A DNA stretch of 40,967 bases, taken from the NCBI GenBank assembly GCA_947476405.1, contig CANJQG010000015.1, positions 1 to 40,967 on the forward strand. The letters run 5' to 3'. The notes under the pieces are model-generated. The model searched no databases, was not told the DNA's origin, and saw only the letters and a list, made by a program, of their open reading frames with translations. Made by a program: the position numbers and the translations under genes. Origin of the DNA: Thiotrichales bacterium (GTDB lineage: Bacteria > Pseudomonadota > Gammaproteobacteria > Francisellales > CACEW01). Below, in pieces: positions 16,133 to 25,888 of this stretch. Position 1 is the stretch's first letter. Each line of letters begins with the position of its first letter.

Positions 16133-16176
16133 TTATATTCTCCTGTTTTATTGTTGTTTAAATAATGGTTAATTTT

Positions 16177-16205
16177 ATTTTACTGGAAAGCACCCCTCCT
16201 GTCAA
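16177..16205 (-). promoter_or_regulatory. Promoter of the CaaX HAD-like gene
   Basis: Reverse strand: TTGACA (16205-16200), 17-base spacer, TAAAAT (16182-16177). Exact -35, one mismatch in the -10. Confidence 0.75.
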
Positions 16206-16234
16206 TCACGCCTCTCCCTCCACCTTATCCTTTA

Positions 16235-16243
16235 TGCTAGAAT
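16235..16243 (+). promoter_or_regulatory. Extended -10 promoter of gyrB
   Basis: TGCTAGAAT (TG-N-TAGAAT) with no good -35 at 17 bases. The start codon of gyrB is 40 bases downstream. Confidence 0.5.
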
Positions 16244-16282
16244 ATCAGCTTGTTTTTGATCTTAAAAAATAAAAGGCTGAAT

Positions 16283-18706
16283 ATGACTCAAACACCGCTG
16301 AATGACCAGGTTTATGACGCATCAAGTATTAAGGTTTTGGAAGGGCTTGAAGCCGTTCGTAAACGTCCGGGAATGTATATCGGCGATACCGATGATGGTT
16401 CGGGCTTGCATCATATGGTGTTTGAAGTGGTTGACAATGCGATTGATGAAGCGTTGGCGGGGCATTGCGATCAAGTGGATGTGATTATTCATGCGGATGA
16501 ATCCGTGACCATTACGGATAATGGACGTGGTATTCCGGTCGATTTGCATGAAGGCGAACAGCGTTCGGCAGCGGAAGTCATTATGACGATTTTGCATGCG
16601 GGCGGTAAGTTTGATCAAAATTCTTATAAAGTATCGGGTGGGCTGCATGGCGTCGGTGTGTCGGTGGTCAATGCCTTGTCTGAGGATTTATTCTTAACGA
16701 TTTATCGCAATAGCAAAGCCTATAAGCAGATCTATCATTTAGGAGAACCTGAAGCGCCGCTTGCCGAATGTGGGCCTTCTACCAAGCGTGGAACTGAAAT
16801 TCGTTTTAAACCTTCCCGGACCATTTTCAGCAATGTGGTGACTTTTAATTATGATATTTTGGCGAAGCGTTTGCGTGAATTGTCTTTTCTGAATTCGGGC
16901 GTGCGAATTCGTCTTAAAGACGAGCGGACGGAACGGGAAGATATTTTTGAATATAAAGGGGGAATCAAAGCCTTTGTTGAATATCTGAACACCAATAAAA
17001 CGATGTCTCATCCCACCGCATTTTATACTTCAACAACGCAGAATGGCATTACGGTGGAAGTGGCGATGCAATGGAATGATTCTTTTCAGGAAAATCTGCT
17101 TTGCTATACGAATAATATCCCGCAGCGTGATGGGGGAACCCATTTGTCAGGCTTCCGTGCGGCTTTGACGCGTACCCTGAATAATTATATTGAAAAAGAC
17201 GGCCTGGCTAAAAAACATAAAGTCGCGACAACGGGTGATGATGCACGGGAAGGCTTGACTTGTGTGCTTTCAGTCAAAGTGCCGGATCCTAAATTTTCGT
17301 CTCAGACCAAAGATAAACTGGTGTCTTCCGAAGTCCGAACCGTGGTGGAAGAAGTCGTCGCTGAAAAATTCAATGATTTTTTGCAGGAACGTCCTGCTGA
17401 AGCCCGTGCGATTACCGGCAAAATGGTCGATGCAGCGCGTGCCCGTGAAGCCGCACGTAAAGCGCGTGAAATGACGCGTCGAAAAGGCGCGCTGGATATT
17501 GCAGGCCTTCCCGGTAAATTGGCGGATTGTCAGGAAAAAGACCCCGCTTTATCTGAATTATACTTGGTGGAAGGAGACTCCGCAGGCGGTTCCGCTAAAC
17601 AAGCGCGTGATCGTCGTACGCAAGCGATTTTGCCCCTCAAAGGGAAGATCTTAAACGTCGAAAAAGCGCGTTTTGATAAAATGATTTCTTCACAAGAAGT
17701 GGGGACCTTGATCACCGCATTAGGCTGTGGCATTGGACGGGATGAGTATAATCCGGATAAAACCCGTTATCATCGTATTGTTATCATGACCGATGCGGAC
17801 GTCGATGGAGCGCATATCCGGACGTTGTTGCTGACTTTTTTCTATCGTCAAATGCCTGAATTGATTCAGCGTGGCTATATTTATATTGCGCAACCGCCTT
17901 TATATAAAATCAAACGCGGCAAGCAAGAAAACTATATCAAAGATGACAATGCTTTGAATGAATTTCTGTTGCAAATTGCCTTGGAAAATACCCAGCTCAA
18001 ACCCAGCGCCTCTGCACCCGGCGTGAGTGGCGTTGCATTGGAAAAATGGCTGCGCAAAATTCAGCATGTGACGGCTCATATCGGTCGTTTGGCGCGTCGT
18101 TATCCTGAGGTCTTGCTCTGGGCGCTGCTGCATCATGCGGAAGCCCCTACTGATTTTAGCAATGAGGCAGAAGTGACGGCCTGGTGGAATGGATTGTCCA
18201 AGTATATTTTAGCGTCAGCGAAACTCAGAGTAGACTTGAGTTTAGATCAAACAGAGTCGGGTGCTTTCATGCCTAAAGCGGATATCACAGAACATGGTAT
18301 TAAGCAGCAGTTTATTTTCACCGAACATTTCTTTACCTCTTATGAATATGGCGAAATCAAAGAAGTTATCAAAGAGTTGCATGGTTTTGTACAAATTGGT
18401 CATAGTTATATCGAGCGTGGGGAGAAGCAATTTCCCATTCATCATCTGCGAGATATGGTCGAATGGCTCTTTAAAGAAGCGAAGCGTGGTCAGACGATTC
18501 AGCGCTATAAAGGGTTAGGGGAAATGAATCCTTCACAACTTTGGGAAACCACGATGGATCCTGCAGTGCGTCGCATGCTTAAAGTGACGATTGCCGATGC
18601 AGTGGGCGCAGATCAGCTCTTTACAACGCTGATGGGCGATGTCGTTGAACCCCGCCGTGACTTTATTGAGAAAAATGCCCTGAATGTTCAGCGTTTGGAT
18701 GTTTAA
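16283..18706 (+). CDS. gyrB: DNA gyrase subunit B
   Basis: ATPase subunit of gyrase, which introduces negative supercoils. 807 aa from ATG 16283; an upstream in-frame TTG at 16250 lacks a ribosome site and adds residues not found in the family. GHKL ATPase motifs EVVDNAIDEALAG (about 42), GRGIPV and GGLHGVGVSVVNALS (about 118); TOPRIM domain EGDSAGGSAKQARDR and PLKGKILNVEKA (about 430-460), MTDADVDGAHIRTLLL; C-terminal YKGLGEMNPSQLWETTMDP. It stands alone, not in a dnaA-dnaN-recF-gyrB cluster, and overlaps the end of convergent rsmA by 4 bases. Confidence 0.98.
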   Translation: MTQTPLNDQVYDASSIKVLEGLEAVRKRPGMYIGDTDDGSGLHHMVFEVVDNAIDEALAGHCDQVDVIIHADESVTITDNGRGIPVDLHEGEQRSAAEVIMTILHAGGKFDQNSYKVSGGLHGVGVSVVNALSEDLFLTIYRNSKAYKQIYHLGEPEAPLAECGPSTKRGTEIRFKPSRTIFSNVVTFNYDILAKRLRELSFLNSGVRIRLKDERTEREDIFEYKGGIKAFVEYLNTNKTMSHPTAFYTSTTQNGITVEVAMQWNDSFQENLLCYTNNIPQRDGGTHLSGFRAALTRTLNNYIEKDGLAKKHKVATTGDDAREGLTCVLSVKVPDPKFSSQTKDKLVSSEVRTVVEEVVAEKFNDFLQERPAEARAITGKMVDAARAREAARKAREMTRRKGALDIAGLPGKLADCQEKDPALSELYLVEGDSAGGSAKQARDRRTQAILPLKGKILNVEKARFDKMISSQEVGTLITALGCGIGRDEYNPDKTRYHRIVIMTDADVDGAHIRTLLLTFFYRQMPELIQRGYIYIAQPPLYKIKRGKQENYIKDDNALNEFLLQIALENTQLKPSASAPGVSGVALEKWLRKIQHVTAHIGRLARRYPEVLLWALLHHAEAPTDFSNEAEVTAWWNGLSKYILASAKLRVDLSLDQTESGAFMPKADITEHGIKQQFIFTEHFFTSYEYGEIKEVIKELHGFVQIGHSYIERGEKQFPIHHLRDMVEWLFKEAKRGQTIQRYKGLGEMNPSQLWETTMDPAVRRMLKVTIADAVGADQLFTTLMGDVVEPRRDFIEKNALNVQRLDV

Positions 18707-19464
18707 GTCTTAATATTCGCAAGCGCAATAAAATCGCTTACGCTTAATTCTTCGGCGCGTTTTTTTGCAAAGGTTTCGGGAACGCTTAAATCTGGAATTT
18801 GGGAGAGGGCGTTCCGCAGCGTTTTACGGCGTTGCGAAAAGGCATGCTGAACAATCAGGCTGAAGCGCTTGAAATCATTTAGTTTTGGATGGGGCGAAAT
18901 TTTCCAAGGTCGGAGATGCACGACCATTGAGTCGACTTTAGGCGCAGGCGAAAAAGAATGGGGTCCCACTTGAAAAAGGGGATTGACTGCGCAGAAATAC
19001 TGGATCATGATCGAAAGGCGGCCATATTCTTTTTCACGCGGGCTGGCGGCCATGCGTTCGACGACTTCTTTTTGGAGCATAAAAAATAGATCATCAATTT
19101 GTTCTTGATATTGCATGAGGTGAAAGAGGATCGGCGTGCTAATATTATAGGGTAAATTGCCCACGACGGTTAGTTTTTCGCCTTGAGATAAAGTGGAAAA
19201 ATCGAATTGAAGGGCATCGCCAATCATCACTTTAAAATGCTCGTTTTCTCGTTTTTGCAGGATGGCTGCGAGGTCACGATCGATTTCAATGACCGTCAGC
19301 TGTTTGGATGCTGCGATTAAAGGCGTGGTTAATGCGGCCTGTCCCGGGCCAATTTCAACAATATGACTGCGGGTTTCAGGCTGAATGGCATCGATAATAC
19401 GATGAATCACCCCACTATCGTGGAGAAAGTTTTGACCAAAACGTTTACGAGCTTGATGTGTCAT
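18703..19464 (-). CDS. rsmA: 16S rRNA dimethyladenosine transferase RsmA (KsgA)
   Basis: Dimethylates two adjacent adenosines near the 3' end of 16S rRNA during small-subunit maturation. 253 aa, usual length. FGQNFLHD at the N-terminus, SAM motif EIGPGQAALT (about 37), ExD in IEIDRDL and catalytic motif NLPYNISTP (about 101). Its start overlaps the end of surA by 20 bases, implying coupled translation. The lptD-surA-rsmA order is conserved in Gammaproteobacteria, but pdxA, often between surA and rsmA, is absent, and apaG/apaH do not follow. Confidence 0.97.
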   Translation of the reverse strand: MTHQARKRFGQNFLHDSGVIHRIIDAIQPETRSHIVEIGPGQAALTTPLIAASKQLTVIEIDRDLAAILQKRENEHFKVMIGDALQFDFSTLSQGEKLTVVGNLPYNISTPILFHLMQYQEQIDDLFFMLQKEVVERMAASPREKEYGRLSIMIQYFCAVNPLFQVGPHSFSPAPKVDSMVVHLRPWKISPHPKLNDFKRFSLIVQHAFSQRRKTLRNALSQIPDLSVPETFAKKRAEELSVSDFIALANIKT

Positions 19465-20794
19465 CGGAAGGGGGCGCCAAGTTAGGATCTAAAATATTGA
19501 TATAGGATGCGCCTTTAATCTGCGCTTGCCAGGCCAGTAAAGCCTCATTGGCTTTTTCCATGAATAACGCTTGCTGAGCGCGTTGACGTTCGTATGCATC
19601 GGTATCATTGATTTGACGCTGAGCCAGGACTTCAATTAAATACCATCCTTTTTCAGTTTGGAACGGGCCATTCACTGCGTTGAGCGGTGCATTTGCAATA
19701 TGGGAGGCTAAGACAGGCTCCAGTTTAGCGGGATTCACCCAGCCCATGTCGCCCCCTGTTTTATTCGTGAAATAATCTTGGGAATTGGCTTCAGCGACCT
19801 TGGCAAAAGGAACGCCATTTTCGATGGCGGTTTTCAGACGCTGCATTTGTCCTTGAACCGCTTCATCTGTCATGATTGGGCTGGATTTCATGAGAATCGC
19901 TTCGACATGAAATTCGGTAATATAGTGGGTTGCTGTATCGGTTTGTCCTCCCCCTTTTTTACCCAGCAAGGTAATAATATTGTAGCCACTGTCTGATACA
20001 ATCGGGCCGACGATCTCACCGATTTTCATTGTGCTGACCGGTTGCACAAAAATAGTGGGTAATTGGCTGAGGGTTTGATAGCCCAGATCTCCGCCGGTTA
20101 AGGCATCTTGTGCATTAGAATAGGTCATTGCCGCTTGACTGAATGCCAGGCCGGACTTCATTTTTTGAATGACCATTTTGGCTTTATCTTTTAAAATTAC
20201 ATAATCATCTGCGCTTGGATTTTGGGGCAGTGCGATTAAGATATGGGCGACATCATATTCAGTTGTTGCATTATTCAAGCGTGCTTGAGTCGCAAGATAA
20301 TTGTCAATTTGACTCGGGGTAATAATAATGGCGCCTGCCACTGCCTGTTGCTCCAATTGTTGGACAATCAATTGCGTGCGGATGGTTTTTTGATAGGCGG
20401 CCTGGGTGACACCTTGTGCTGCAAGTTTAGCGTAAAGTTGGTCAGGCGTTAAATGATTTTGGGCTGAAATATTCTGAATCGCAGCACTAACCTGTGCATC
20501 ACTTTCTTGAATATTATTGAGTTTGGCGAGCTGCAGCGCAATTTTTTGCATGATCAAACCCTGCAAAACTTGGCGTTCGATCACAATCGTACTAGGAAGT
20601 GTCAGGCCTTGTGCTTGCGCCTGACCCATTGCTTGAGTTGTTGCGGTGCTGAGCTCATCGCTGGTAATGACGTCGGAATTCACAATGGCGATGATGCCAT
20701 TAAAGGGCGTTGGAGCGGTATCCGCAAAAATATAATGATCCATTGTGGAGGCGAGCAGTGCAAAAATGCCTAAAAATGTGTTTCTCAATATCAT
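19445..20794 (-). CDS. surA: Periplasmic chaperone / peptidyl-prolyl isomerase SurA
   Basis: Escorts unfolded outer-membrane proteins through the periplasm to the BAM complex. 449 aa. N-terminal hydrophobic signal ending near IFADTA (about residue 25), then a chaperone domain starting FNGIIAIVNSDVITSDEL. Two parvulin domains follow: about 178-285 (AHILIAL, GGDLGYQ, SDSGYNIITLLG) and about 290-400 (VEAILMK, GGDMGWVNP, EKGWYLIEVL). It starts 3 bases after lptD, its best-known dependent client. Confidence 0.95.
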   Translation of the reverse strand: MILRNTFLGIFALLASTMDHYIFADTAPTPFNGIIAIVNSDVITSDELSTATTQAMGQAQAQGLTLPSTIVIERQVLQGLIMQKIALQLAKLNNIQESDAQVSAAIQNISAQNHLTPDQLYAKLAAQGVTQAAYQKTIRTQLIVQQLEQQAVAGAIIITPSQIDNYLATQARLNNATTEYDVAHILIALPQNPSADDYVILKDKAKMVIQKMKSGLAFSQAAMTYSNAQDALTGGDLGYQTLSQLPTIFVQPVSTMKIGEIVGPIVSDSGYNIITLLGKKGGGQTDTATHYITEFHVEAILMKSSPIMTDEAVQGQMQRLKTAIENGVPFAKVAEANSQDYFTNKTGGDMGWVNPAKLEPVLASHIANAPLNAVNGPFQTEKGWYLIEVLAQRQINDTDAYERQRAQQALFMEKANEALLAWQAQIKGASYINILDPNLAPPSDDTSSS

Positions 20795-20797
20795 ACT

Positions 20798-23284
20798 TTA
20801 AAATCCTAATTGTCCATTATAGCCAGGGATGGTTGCGAGGAGTTGCGTTGCTGCAGCGCCGCTTGTACTCAAGTTGCCCAATCCTTTGAGGAGGAATTGT
20901 AACATAAAAGCAGTCGTCATGGGACCCGTCATCACATTCGGTGTGTTCGGATTATTATTGACCACATATTTGTAAGCCAGCAGACGAATTGCCCAGCAGC
21001 AGGAGCTGTATTGGAGCCCTGTAAATTCAGAGACCGTCCCATTATTTTCAATAGAATAATTGAGGCTTCCAAGAATCGCCCACTTCTCATTAATATTCCA
21101 AACGAAAGAGCCATTGAGCAGAGAAGAAGCTGGCGGGGCGGATCCCGCTTGAATTTGTTCTGTGCTCAAAAGCCCGTAGTTTTGACGATTGCTTTGATAA
21201 CTTAAATTAAATAGATTATTGCCGGGGGCATAGGTGACGGTATATTCTTGCAAATCCATTTCAGTATAATTGGCATCATAGGTGGCATTGGCATTAAAAG
21301 ACCAGGCTGGATTAAAATTATACGTAAAGTAAGCGGCAATATCCGAGAATTGAGTGGCATAATTTGGGTTTTCGTTTTGGATGCAGGGGGGGTGTCCTGG
21401 TTGATTTTGGCAGAGAGAAACTTGACGACTTTGAAAATACCAGGTTTGTCCCAGCCCGCCGCTTAACAATTGTTGCCCTGATTGATTATTAATGGTGCTG
21501 GATAATGCATAACTTAATTGATTGGCATCTCCCATGCGATCAAGGCCACTAAAGCGATTGCTTGCAAATAATTGACTATAGGTGAAGGGAATAATCGTGG
21601 TATCAAAAATGGGAATATTATTTTGGTTTTGGTAAGGGACATACAGATAAAATAAGCGAGGCTGTAAACTTTGTGTGTCTTGACCTAATCCCCAGGAGAG
21701 TGGGCGATCAAAATAAGCACTGGTATCGACGCTTAAAATAGGTAGATTAATATTGGGATTTTGATCCGAAAAATTGTTAGGGCTATAGTTTTGCAAATGA
21801 TATTGCGTGCTATCAAAGCTGATGCTAGGGGTGAAATATCCATAAGAAGCGGTGAGGGGCAGGCTGACTTCAGGGGTGACATTTAAGCGCTGTCCTTCAA
21901 CGGGGGTGGGCGTTCCATTCCCATTTTTGCTAAAATTGACCGCGCTGGAGTCCATCGAAAAACTAAGGGGCCCCAAGATATTCGGATATTGTGCGCCTAA
22001 ATTTAACTTAGGTAATTCAGTATAGGGCGTATTGGCGGTAGTCAGTTGTGAGTTTACAACTTGATAGGATTGTAAGAGGCCATTAAAGTTCCAGTGTTCA
22101 GTTTGATTGCTGAGTGAAAGCGAGCGATTTAAGAGGACTTGATTGGCTTCCATGACATTAAAGTCATTCAAAAAATTATCATCACCAATTTGATTATAAT
22201 TTAAGTTGCTTTGCCAGCTGTCTAAATTGGTGGTGTTATTCAAAATATACCCATAGCGAAATTGGCCATTGTTTTCTGGATCGTAGGGATCCATTTCTGC
22301 TTCGATACTCCCCTGGCTGCTGGGCGTTAAATAACGAAAGCTATTGTCGAGTAAAAGGCCCCGCTTTGTATAAAGTGTGGGCGTCAAGGTATCATCATAA
22401 TTAGGTGCTAAATTAAAATAATAGGGCGTGGATAACGAGACTCCGCTGCTGCCTGTTTGACCAATTCCACCATAGAGAAAGCCAGATTTTCGATCACTAT
22501 TAATGGGGAAGCTGATATAGGGAAAGTAAAAAACCGGAATGCCGTTAAATTTTAGAAAGGTATCTTTGGCTTGTCCTTCCCCTGTGCTTTGATCTAGATC
22601 AATTTGATTGGCGTCTAATTCCCAGGTGCGAGTGAGTGGGGAGCAGGTGCTATAGCTTGCATGATCGAGGGTGTATTGATCCCCATTCAGTTGTTTGACA
22701 CTTTCGGAGTTGCCGTGGGCATAACCGGTGAAGTTTGTGTTTGTCGTGGGAGACGCCATTGTTTGACGTGGATTATCTGCCCCGACACGAAGCAAATAAT
22801 GGACATGGGTCATACTGGCTTGATGATTAATTAAATTCGCATCGAGGCTATCTGCAACAATAATTTGTCCGGGTTGCTCTAAGCGTACATTGCCCGTGGC
22901 ACTGACAGACTTTAGTTTTCCTGTTTGAATATCAGGTGTGATGGTTGCCTGGTTGGCTTGTAGAGAACGTCCGGGTTGACTAATGCTTACGCCATTGGTG
23001 AATTCCGCACTTCCATTTAATTGATAGTGAATCGGTGGGGGCGCGTGAATGACAACCTGCGCATCTTTAAATCCGATATTGCTGGGCTGAGGGAGATTGC
23101 TTTCGTCATAATATCCCCCGCAATTGACGCAGGAATTTTGGGTGGGGCATTGTTTTAAGTTTGAGGTATCCACCCAGCCTAGCATTTTTGCGATATCAGC
23201 CGCGTTTTGATCTTCTGCCTGAAGCGATGAAAAAACAAAAAAAAGCCCCAATATGAGGCAAAAGGTTCGCTTCAGCCATTGCAT
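20798..23284 (-). CDS. lptD: LPS-assembly protein LptD
   Basis: The outer-membrane beta-barrel that, with LptE, inserts LPS into the outer leaflet. 828 aa. N-terminal signal (LILGLFFVFSSLQA), then an OstA/LptA-like jellyroll around residues 80-200 (GRSLQANQATITPD, GNVRLEQPGQIIVAD), then the barrel with PVFYFPYISFPINSDRKSG. Disulfide cysteines are present: an N-terminal cluster CPTQNSCVNC (about 41-50) and the adjacent pair in SSCCWAIRLL near the C-terminus, matching the pattern needed for LptD maturation. The N-terminal cluster has three Cys rather than one, which is unusual. First of lptD-surA-rsmA, preceded by a RipA-like gene 3 bases away. Confidence 0.96.
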   Translation of the reverse strand: MQWLKRTFCLILGLFFVFSSLQAEDQNAADIAKMLGWVDTSNLKQCPTQNSCVNCGGYYDESNLPQPSNIGFKDAQVVIHAPPPIHYQLNGSAEFTNGVSISQPGRSLQANQATITPDIQTGKLKSVSATGNVRLEQPGQIIVADSLDANLINHQASMTHVHYLLRVGADNPRQTMASPTTNTNFTGYAHGNSESVKQLNGDQYTLDHASYSTCSPLTRTWELDANQIDLDQSTGEGQAKDTFLKFNGIPVFYFPYISFPINSDRKSGFLYGGIGQTGSSGVSLSTPYYFNLAPNYDDTLTPTLYTKRGLLLDNSFRYLTPSSQGSIEAEMDPYDPENNGQFRYGYILNNTTNLDSWQSNLNYNQIGDDNFLNDFNVMEANQVLLNRSLSLSNQTEHWNFNGLLQSYQVVNSQLTTANTPYTELPKLNLGAQYPNILGPLSFSMDSSAVNFSKNGNGTPTPVEGQRLNVTPEVSLPLTASYGYFTPSISFDSTQYHLQNYSPNNFSDQNPNINLPILSVDTSAYFDRPLSWGLGQDTQSLQPRLFYLYVPYQNQNNIPIFDTTIIPFTYSQLFASNRFSGLDRMGDANQLSYALSSTINNQSGQQLLSGGLGQTWYFQSRQVSLCQNQPGHPPCIQNENPNYATQFSDIAAYFTYNFNPAWSFNANATYDANYTEMDLQEYTVTYAPGNNLFNLSYQSNRQNYGLLSTEQIQAGSAPPASSLLNGSFVWNINEKWAILGSLNYSIENNGTVSEFTGLQYSSCCWAIRLLAYKYVVNNNPNTPNVMTGPMTTAFMLQFLLKGLGNLSTSGAAATQLLATIPGYNGQLGF

Positions 23285-23287
23285 AAA

Positions 23288-23809
23288 TTAAGCTAAATGC
23301 ACAGCATAAATAAACGAGAAGATGTAAAGTAATGCAAAAATAATGGGCAAAACCACTTCCATACGTTTAAGGGGGCCATATGGGTTTTCACGTCCCATGG
23401 CTTTATGTTCGGCTTGCCAGGAAGGGCTGCAGGGAAGGCGTTTTTCCAGCTCTGCAATGACCATGGTCTTAGCGCGCATCATGCGTCTAAAATATTGTAC
23501 CAGCGACCACCAGCCATAACACATCACTAATAAGCCGAGTAGCGGAAAGAGGAGGAATCCAACGCGATGGACGGTTTGCTCATGGCTTAAAGTAAAGCCG
23601 AGCGCACCCAAAACAATGGCATGGAAGGTCATAAAAAAAGTATGTGCCAGGCTGCGACGTGCATTCACGCGATCCGCCATTTCAACGTAAACTTCATACT
23701 GCCCCATGAGCATTTGGTGATAAATTTCGTTATTGAAGTTTTCTGTGTCATTGACATTCCAGAGTTCATCACTTAAATCTATTTGATTTTTATTTCTTTC
23801 CACGACCAC
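23288..23809 (-). CDS. RipA-like inner membrane protein, 173 aa
   Basis: Resembles the RipA-family membrane proteins, named after a Francisella factor needed for intracellular growth; this is a recollection of the fold and the EVYVEMADRVNARRSLAH block, not a search result. A cytoplasmic N-terminus of about 60 residues, helices at about 55-75 and 81-105, a polar loop, and a last helix at about 149-170. The annotated start is GTG at 23809; a second GTG at 23803 has the better ribosome site (GGGGTGG). It is the first gene of the lptD-surA-rsmA unit. A role in envelope assembly is only suggested by position. Confidence 0.6.
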   Translation of the reverse strand: MVVERNKNQIDLSDELWNVNDTENFNNEIYHQMLMGQYEVYVEMADRVNARRSLAHTFFMTFHAIVLGALGFTLSHEQTVHRVGFLLFPLLGLLVMCYGWWSLVQYFRRMMRAKTMVIAELEKRLPCSPSWQAEHKAMGRENPYGPLKRMEVVLPIIFALLYIFSFIYAVHLA

Positions 23810-23836
23810 CCCAATTTGTGCAAAACAGACTTGCCT

Positions 23837-23842
23837 ATTATA
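23837..23842 (-). promoter_or_regulatory. -10 box for the RipA-like/lptD/surA/rsmA unit
   Basis: Reverse-strand TATAAT about 27 bases before the start codon. The -35 at 17 bases (TTCAGA) is poor. The 81-base gap is shared with the divergent lipoprotein gene. Confidence 0.4.
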
Positions 23843-23890
23843 AGCAAAAAAGGCACAATCTGAAAGACTGTTATAAGCGTTGGAGCTAAA

Positions 23891-24301
23891 ATGAGAAGAT
23901 TGTTATTGTTAAGCCTGCTTGGCCTGACCGCCTGTGCAAGTAATCCTTATGGAACAGGTAAAAATCAAGGCTATTTTTTAGGGGCGGCAACGATCAGCAG
24001 TAATATCGGAAATTTGTGTCAAGATACCAATATGAAATATGCGTTCATGTCTCAGCAATATTGGCTTGCGGGTGGAAGTGCCTTGACTTGGTACGGTTGT
24101 ACGCCTGATCATCAAGTTAACTTAAGTCCAGAATATATGATCCACTATTCGATTATCAAAAATGATGGCTCTGGAAAAAATGTGGTTGCGCAATGCATTC
24201 CCAGTTATAAGGGGAATGCGTCAGATCAACATTTTAAAACGATGAATCTAATTGTGCAGTTGAATAAAGACGTGCCGAGTTGTCAGGCGATTTTAAGTTA
24301 A
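23891..24301 (+). CDS. Small lipoprotein, 136 aa, unknown
   Basis: MRRLLLLSLLGLTACAS is a signal peptide with a lipobox (LTAC), so Cys15 should be lipidated and the protein anchored to a membrane facing the periplasm. The mature part has four more Cys (LCQDTN, YGCTPD, AQCIPSY, PSCQAI), suggesting one or two disulfides. No family recognised. GGAG precedes the ATG by 6 bases. The next gene begins 6 bases after its stop, so the two are probably cotranscribed. Confidence 0.75.
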   Translation: MRRLLLLSLLGLTACASNPYGTGKNQGYFLGAATISSNIGNLCQDTNMKYAFMSQQYWLAGGSALTWYGCTPDHQVNLSPEYMIHYSIIKNDGSGKNVVAQCIPSYKGNASDQHFKTMNLIVQLNKDVPSCQAILS

Positions 24302-24307
24302 AAATAG

Positions 24308-25888
24308 ATGATGACTCGAAAATCAGTGGTCTCCTCGGCGATATCAACGCTGATTTTGGTGTTTGCTTTTTATTTAATTTTAACGCGCAATATGGCGGTT
24401 GGCCTGCATTTAGTCAATTCTGACACGCTTTATCTGGAGATGATTTATCGAGGTCTCGTTTTAAATCATGAGCCCGTCAGTCATTTTTTGCTCATGGCTT
24501 CGCCTGAATTTTTACATATGCTTCTATATTTTATTTGTCGTTTGTTTGTCAGTGGGCCCCCTCATGCGATCATTGCGGCGACACTCATCAGTTTGGTTTT
24601 ATTTTACCTATTATTTTTAAAAATTATTCGCTTGGTCACATCGAATAAAATAGAGTTTCAGCTTTATCAGGGTGTGATTTTGTTGGGGATTACGCTGCTT
24701 TCCGTTTCTTTTTTTTGGACAATGGGTAGCCTGGATGAATCTCTTGCTTTTGATGATCATTTTCTCAATATCGGCGTGATGAATTTGCTTGCTCTCTGGC
24801 TGCTTTTGCGTATTTTATTTGTGCCAGGTAAAATTGCGTTAGGCTTGATTTTGCTGTTTGTTTCTGTTTTTTTCCCCTGTCTGAGCGACCCCACTTACCT
24901 CACCTGTTTTGTGTGCCCTGCGTTAATGAGTCTGCTTTTTTGCTTGATCTCCTATCCTACTTTACGTAAAAAAACGGTGGCGAGTGGGCTGACTGTTCTG
25001 ATTGCCGCATGCCTCGGCTATTTTTTGCTAAGGCATCTTGATCTTTTACATATTCAGGTCAATTATAACCATATTGAAAATCCCTTTCACCGCAATATTT
25101 TAGCGATGATTGGGGTCTTGATTCATGCGTTTTTAAAATGGATGGAGGTCGAGCCGCCGCTCTTCTTTTTATGGGGTGTATCGATTATTTATCTTTTTAA
25201 AATTAACAGAAATAATAGGATTTTTAGTTTTATACAAGTTTTTCTGTTGAGCATGTTTTGCGTAGGCCTTCTTGCGATTATTTTCTTTGATCCCGATGTA
25301 GCGCCAGGCGTTCCCGTATCATTGCATATTGCCAGACATATTAGCCCTGTGATTTATTTGCCCATTTTTTTTATGAGTGTGCGCATGATCCGATTATTCT
25401 GTGCTTTAGGAACGCAAGAAAAAATAGCAAAGTATTTTAAACTGCTTATTTTGATCATTCAAATTGGAATATTGTGTCTGCTGCCTGCTGTTGTCTCGCT
25501 TACTTATTTGTTTGGAAACCCACAAACAGACTGGCCGCCTGTTCAGTGTATTGAACAGGCTCAAAAGCAATATCATTTACAGCAGGGTATTGCGAATTAT
25601 TGGCTGGCGCGGCCTTTGATTTTATATGCCCATCTTTCAATAGAGCAGGTCACGCCTGATTTATACCCGTATGCCTGGCTAACAGATACCCAAACTTTAC
25701 AGCCCGAGACGGCTGATTTTTTTGTCACAAATAGTGGGTCTAAAGAGGGTATTTCTATGCTCAAAAAATATGGCGCTCCTGCAAAAATTGTATACTGTGC
25801 GATCTATCCTGGCTCAAAGCAGCTTCAAATTTGGCTTTATCCAAAAGGAATCAGCGTGAGTCGGATCGAGTCGGCCCAATCATCATAG
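24308..25888 (+). CDS. Polytopic inner membrane protein, 526 aa, unknown (GT-C-like topology)
   Basis: Roughly ten to twelve hydrophobic helices up to about residue 405, then a C-terminal soluble domain of about 120 residues. After the first helix comes an acidic loop, VNSDTLYLEMIYRG (about 36-49), resembling the D/E-containing first periplasmic loop of GT-C glycosyltransferases, which use lipid-linked sugars. This is only a topological hint; no family signature was recognised. ATG codons at 24308 and 24311 are both possible, without a strong ribosome site. Its 3' end overlaps convergent hemB by 6 bases. Pairing with a lipoprotein upstream suggests an envelope role. Confidence 0.7.
   Translation: MMTRKSVVSSAISTLILVFAFYLILTRNMAVGLHLVNSDTLYLEMIYRGLVLNHEPVSHFLLMASPEFLHMLLYFICRLFVSGPPHAIIAATLISLVLFYLLFLKIIRLVTSNKIEFQLYQGVILLGITLLSVSFFWTMGSLDESLAFDDHFLNIGVMNLLALWLLLRILFVPGKIALGLILLFVSVFFPCLSDPTYLTCFVCPALMSLLFCLISYPTLRKKTVASGLTVLIAACLGYFLLRHLDLLHIQVNYNHIENPFHRNILAMIGVLIHAFLKWMEVEPPLFFLWGVSIIYLFKINRNNRIFSFIQVFLLSMFCVGLLAIIFFDPDVAPGVPVSLHIARHISPVIYLPIFFMSVRMIRLFCALGTQEKIAKYFKLLILIIQIGILCLLPAVVSLTYLFGNPQTDWPPVQCIEQAQKQYHLQQGIANYWLARPLILYAHLSIEQVTPDLYPYAWLTDTQTLQPETADFFVTNSGSKEGISMLKKYGAPAKIVYCAIYPGSKQLQIWLYPKGISVSRIESAQSS

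Noticed and set aside
16250..16282. Upstream TTG start for gyrB
   Set aside because: No ribosome site, and the added residues are not part of GyrB; the ATG at 16283 fits the family.
25722..25745. Fourth copy of the TTTGTCATGACAAA palindrome
   Set aside because: The sequence there is TTTGTCACAAA, which lacks the central three bases, so spacing between half-sites differs.
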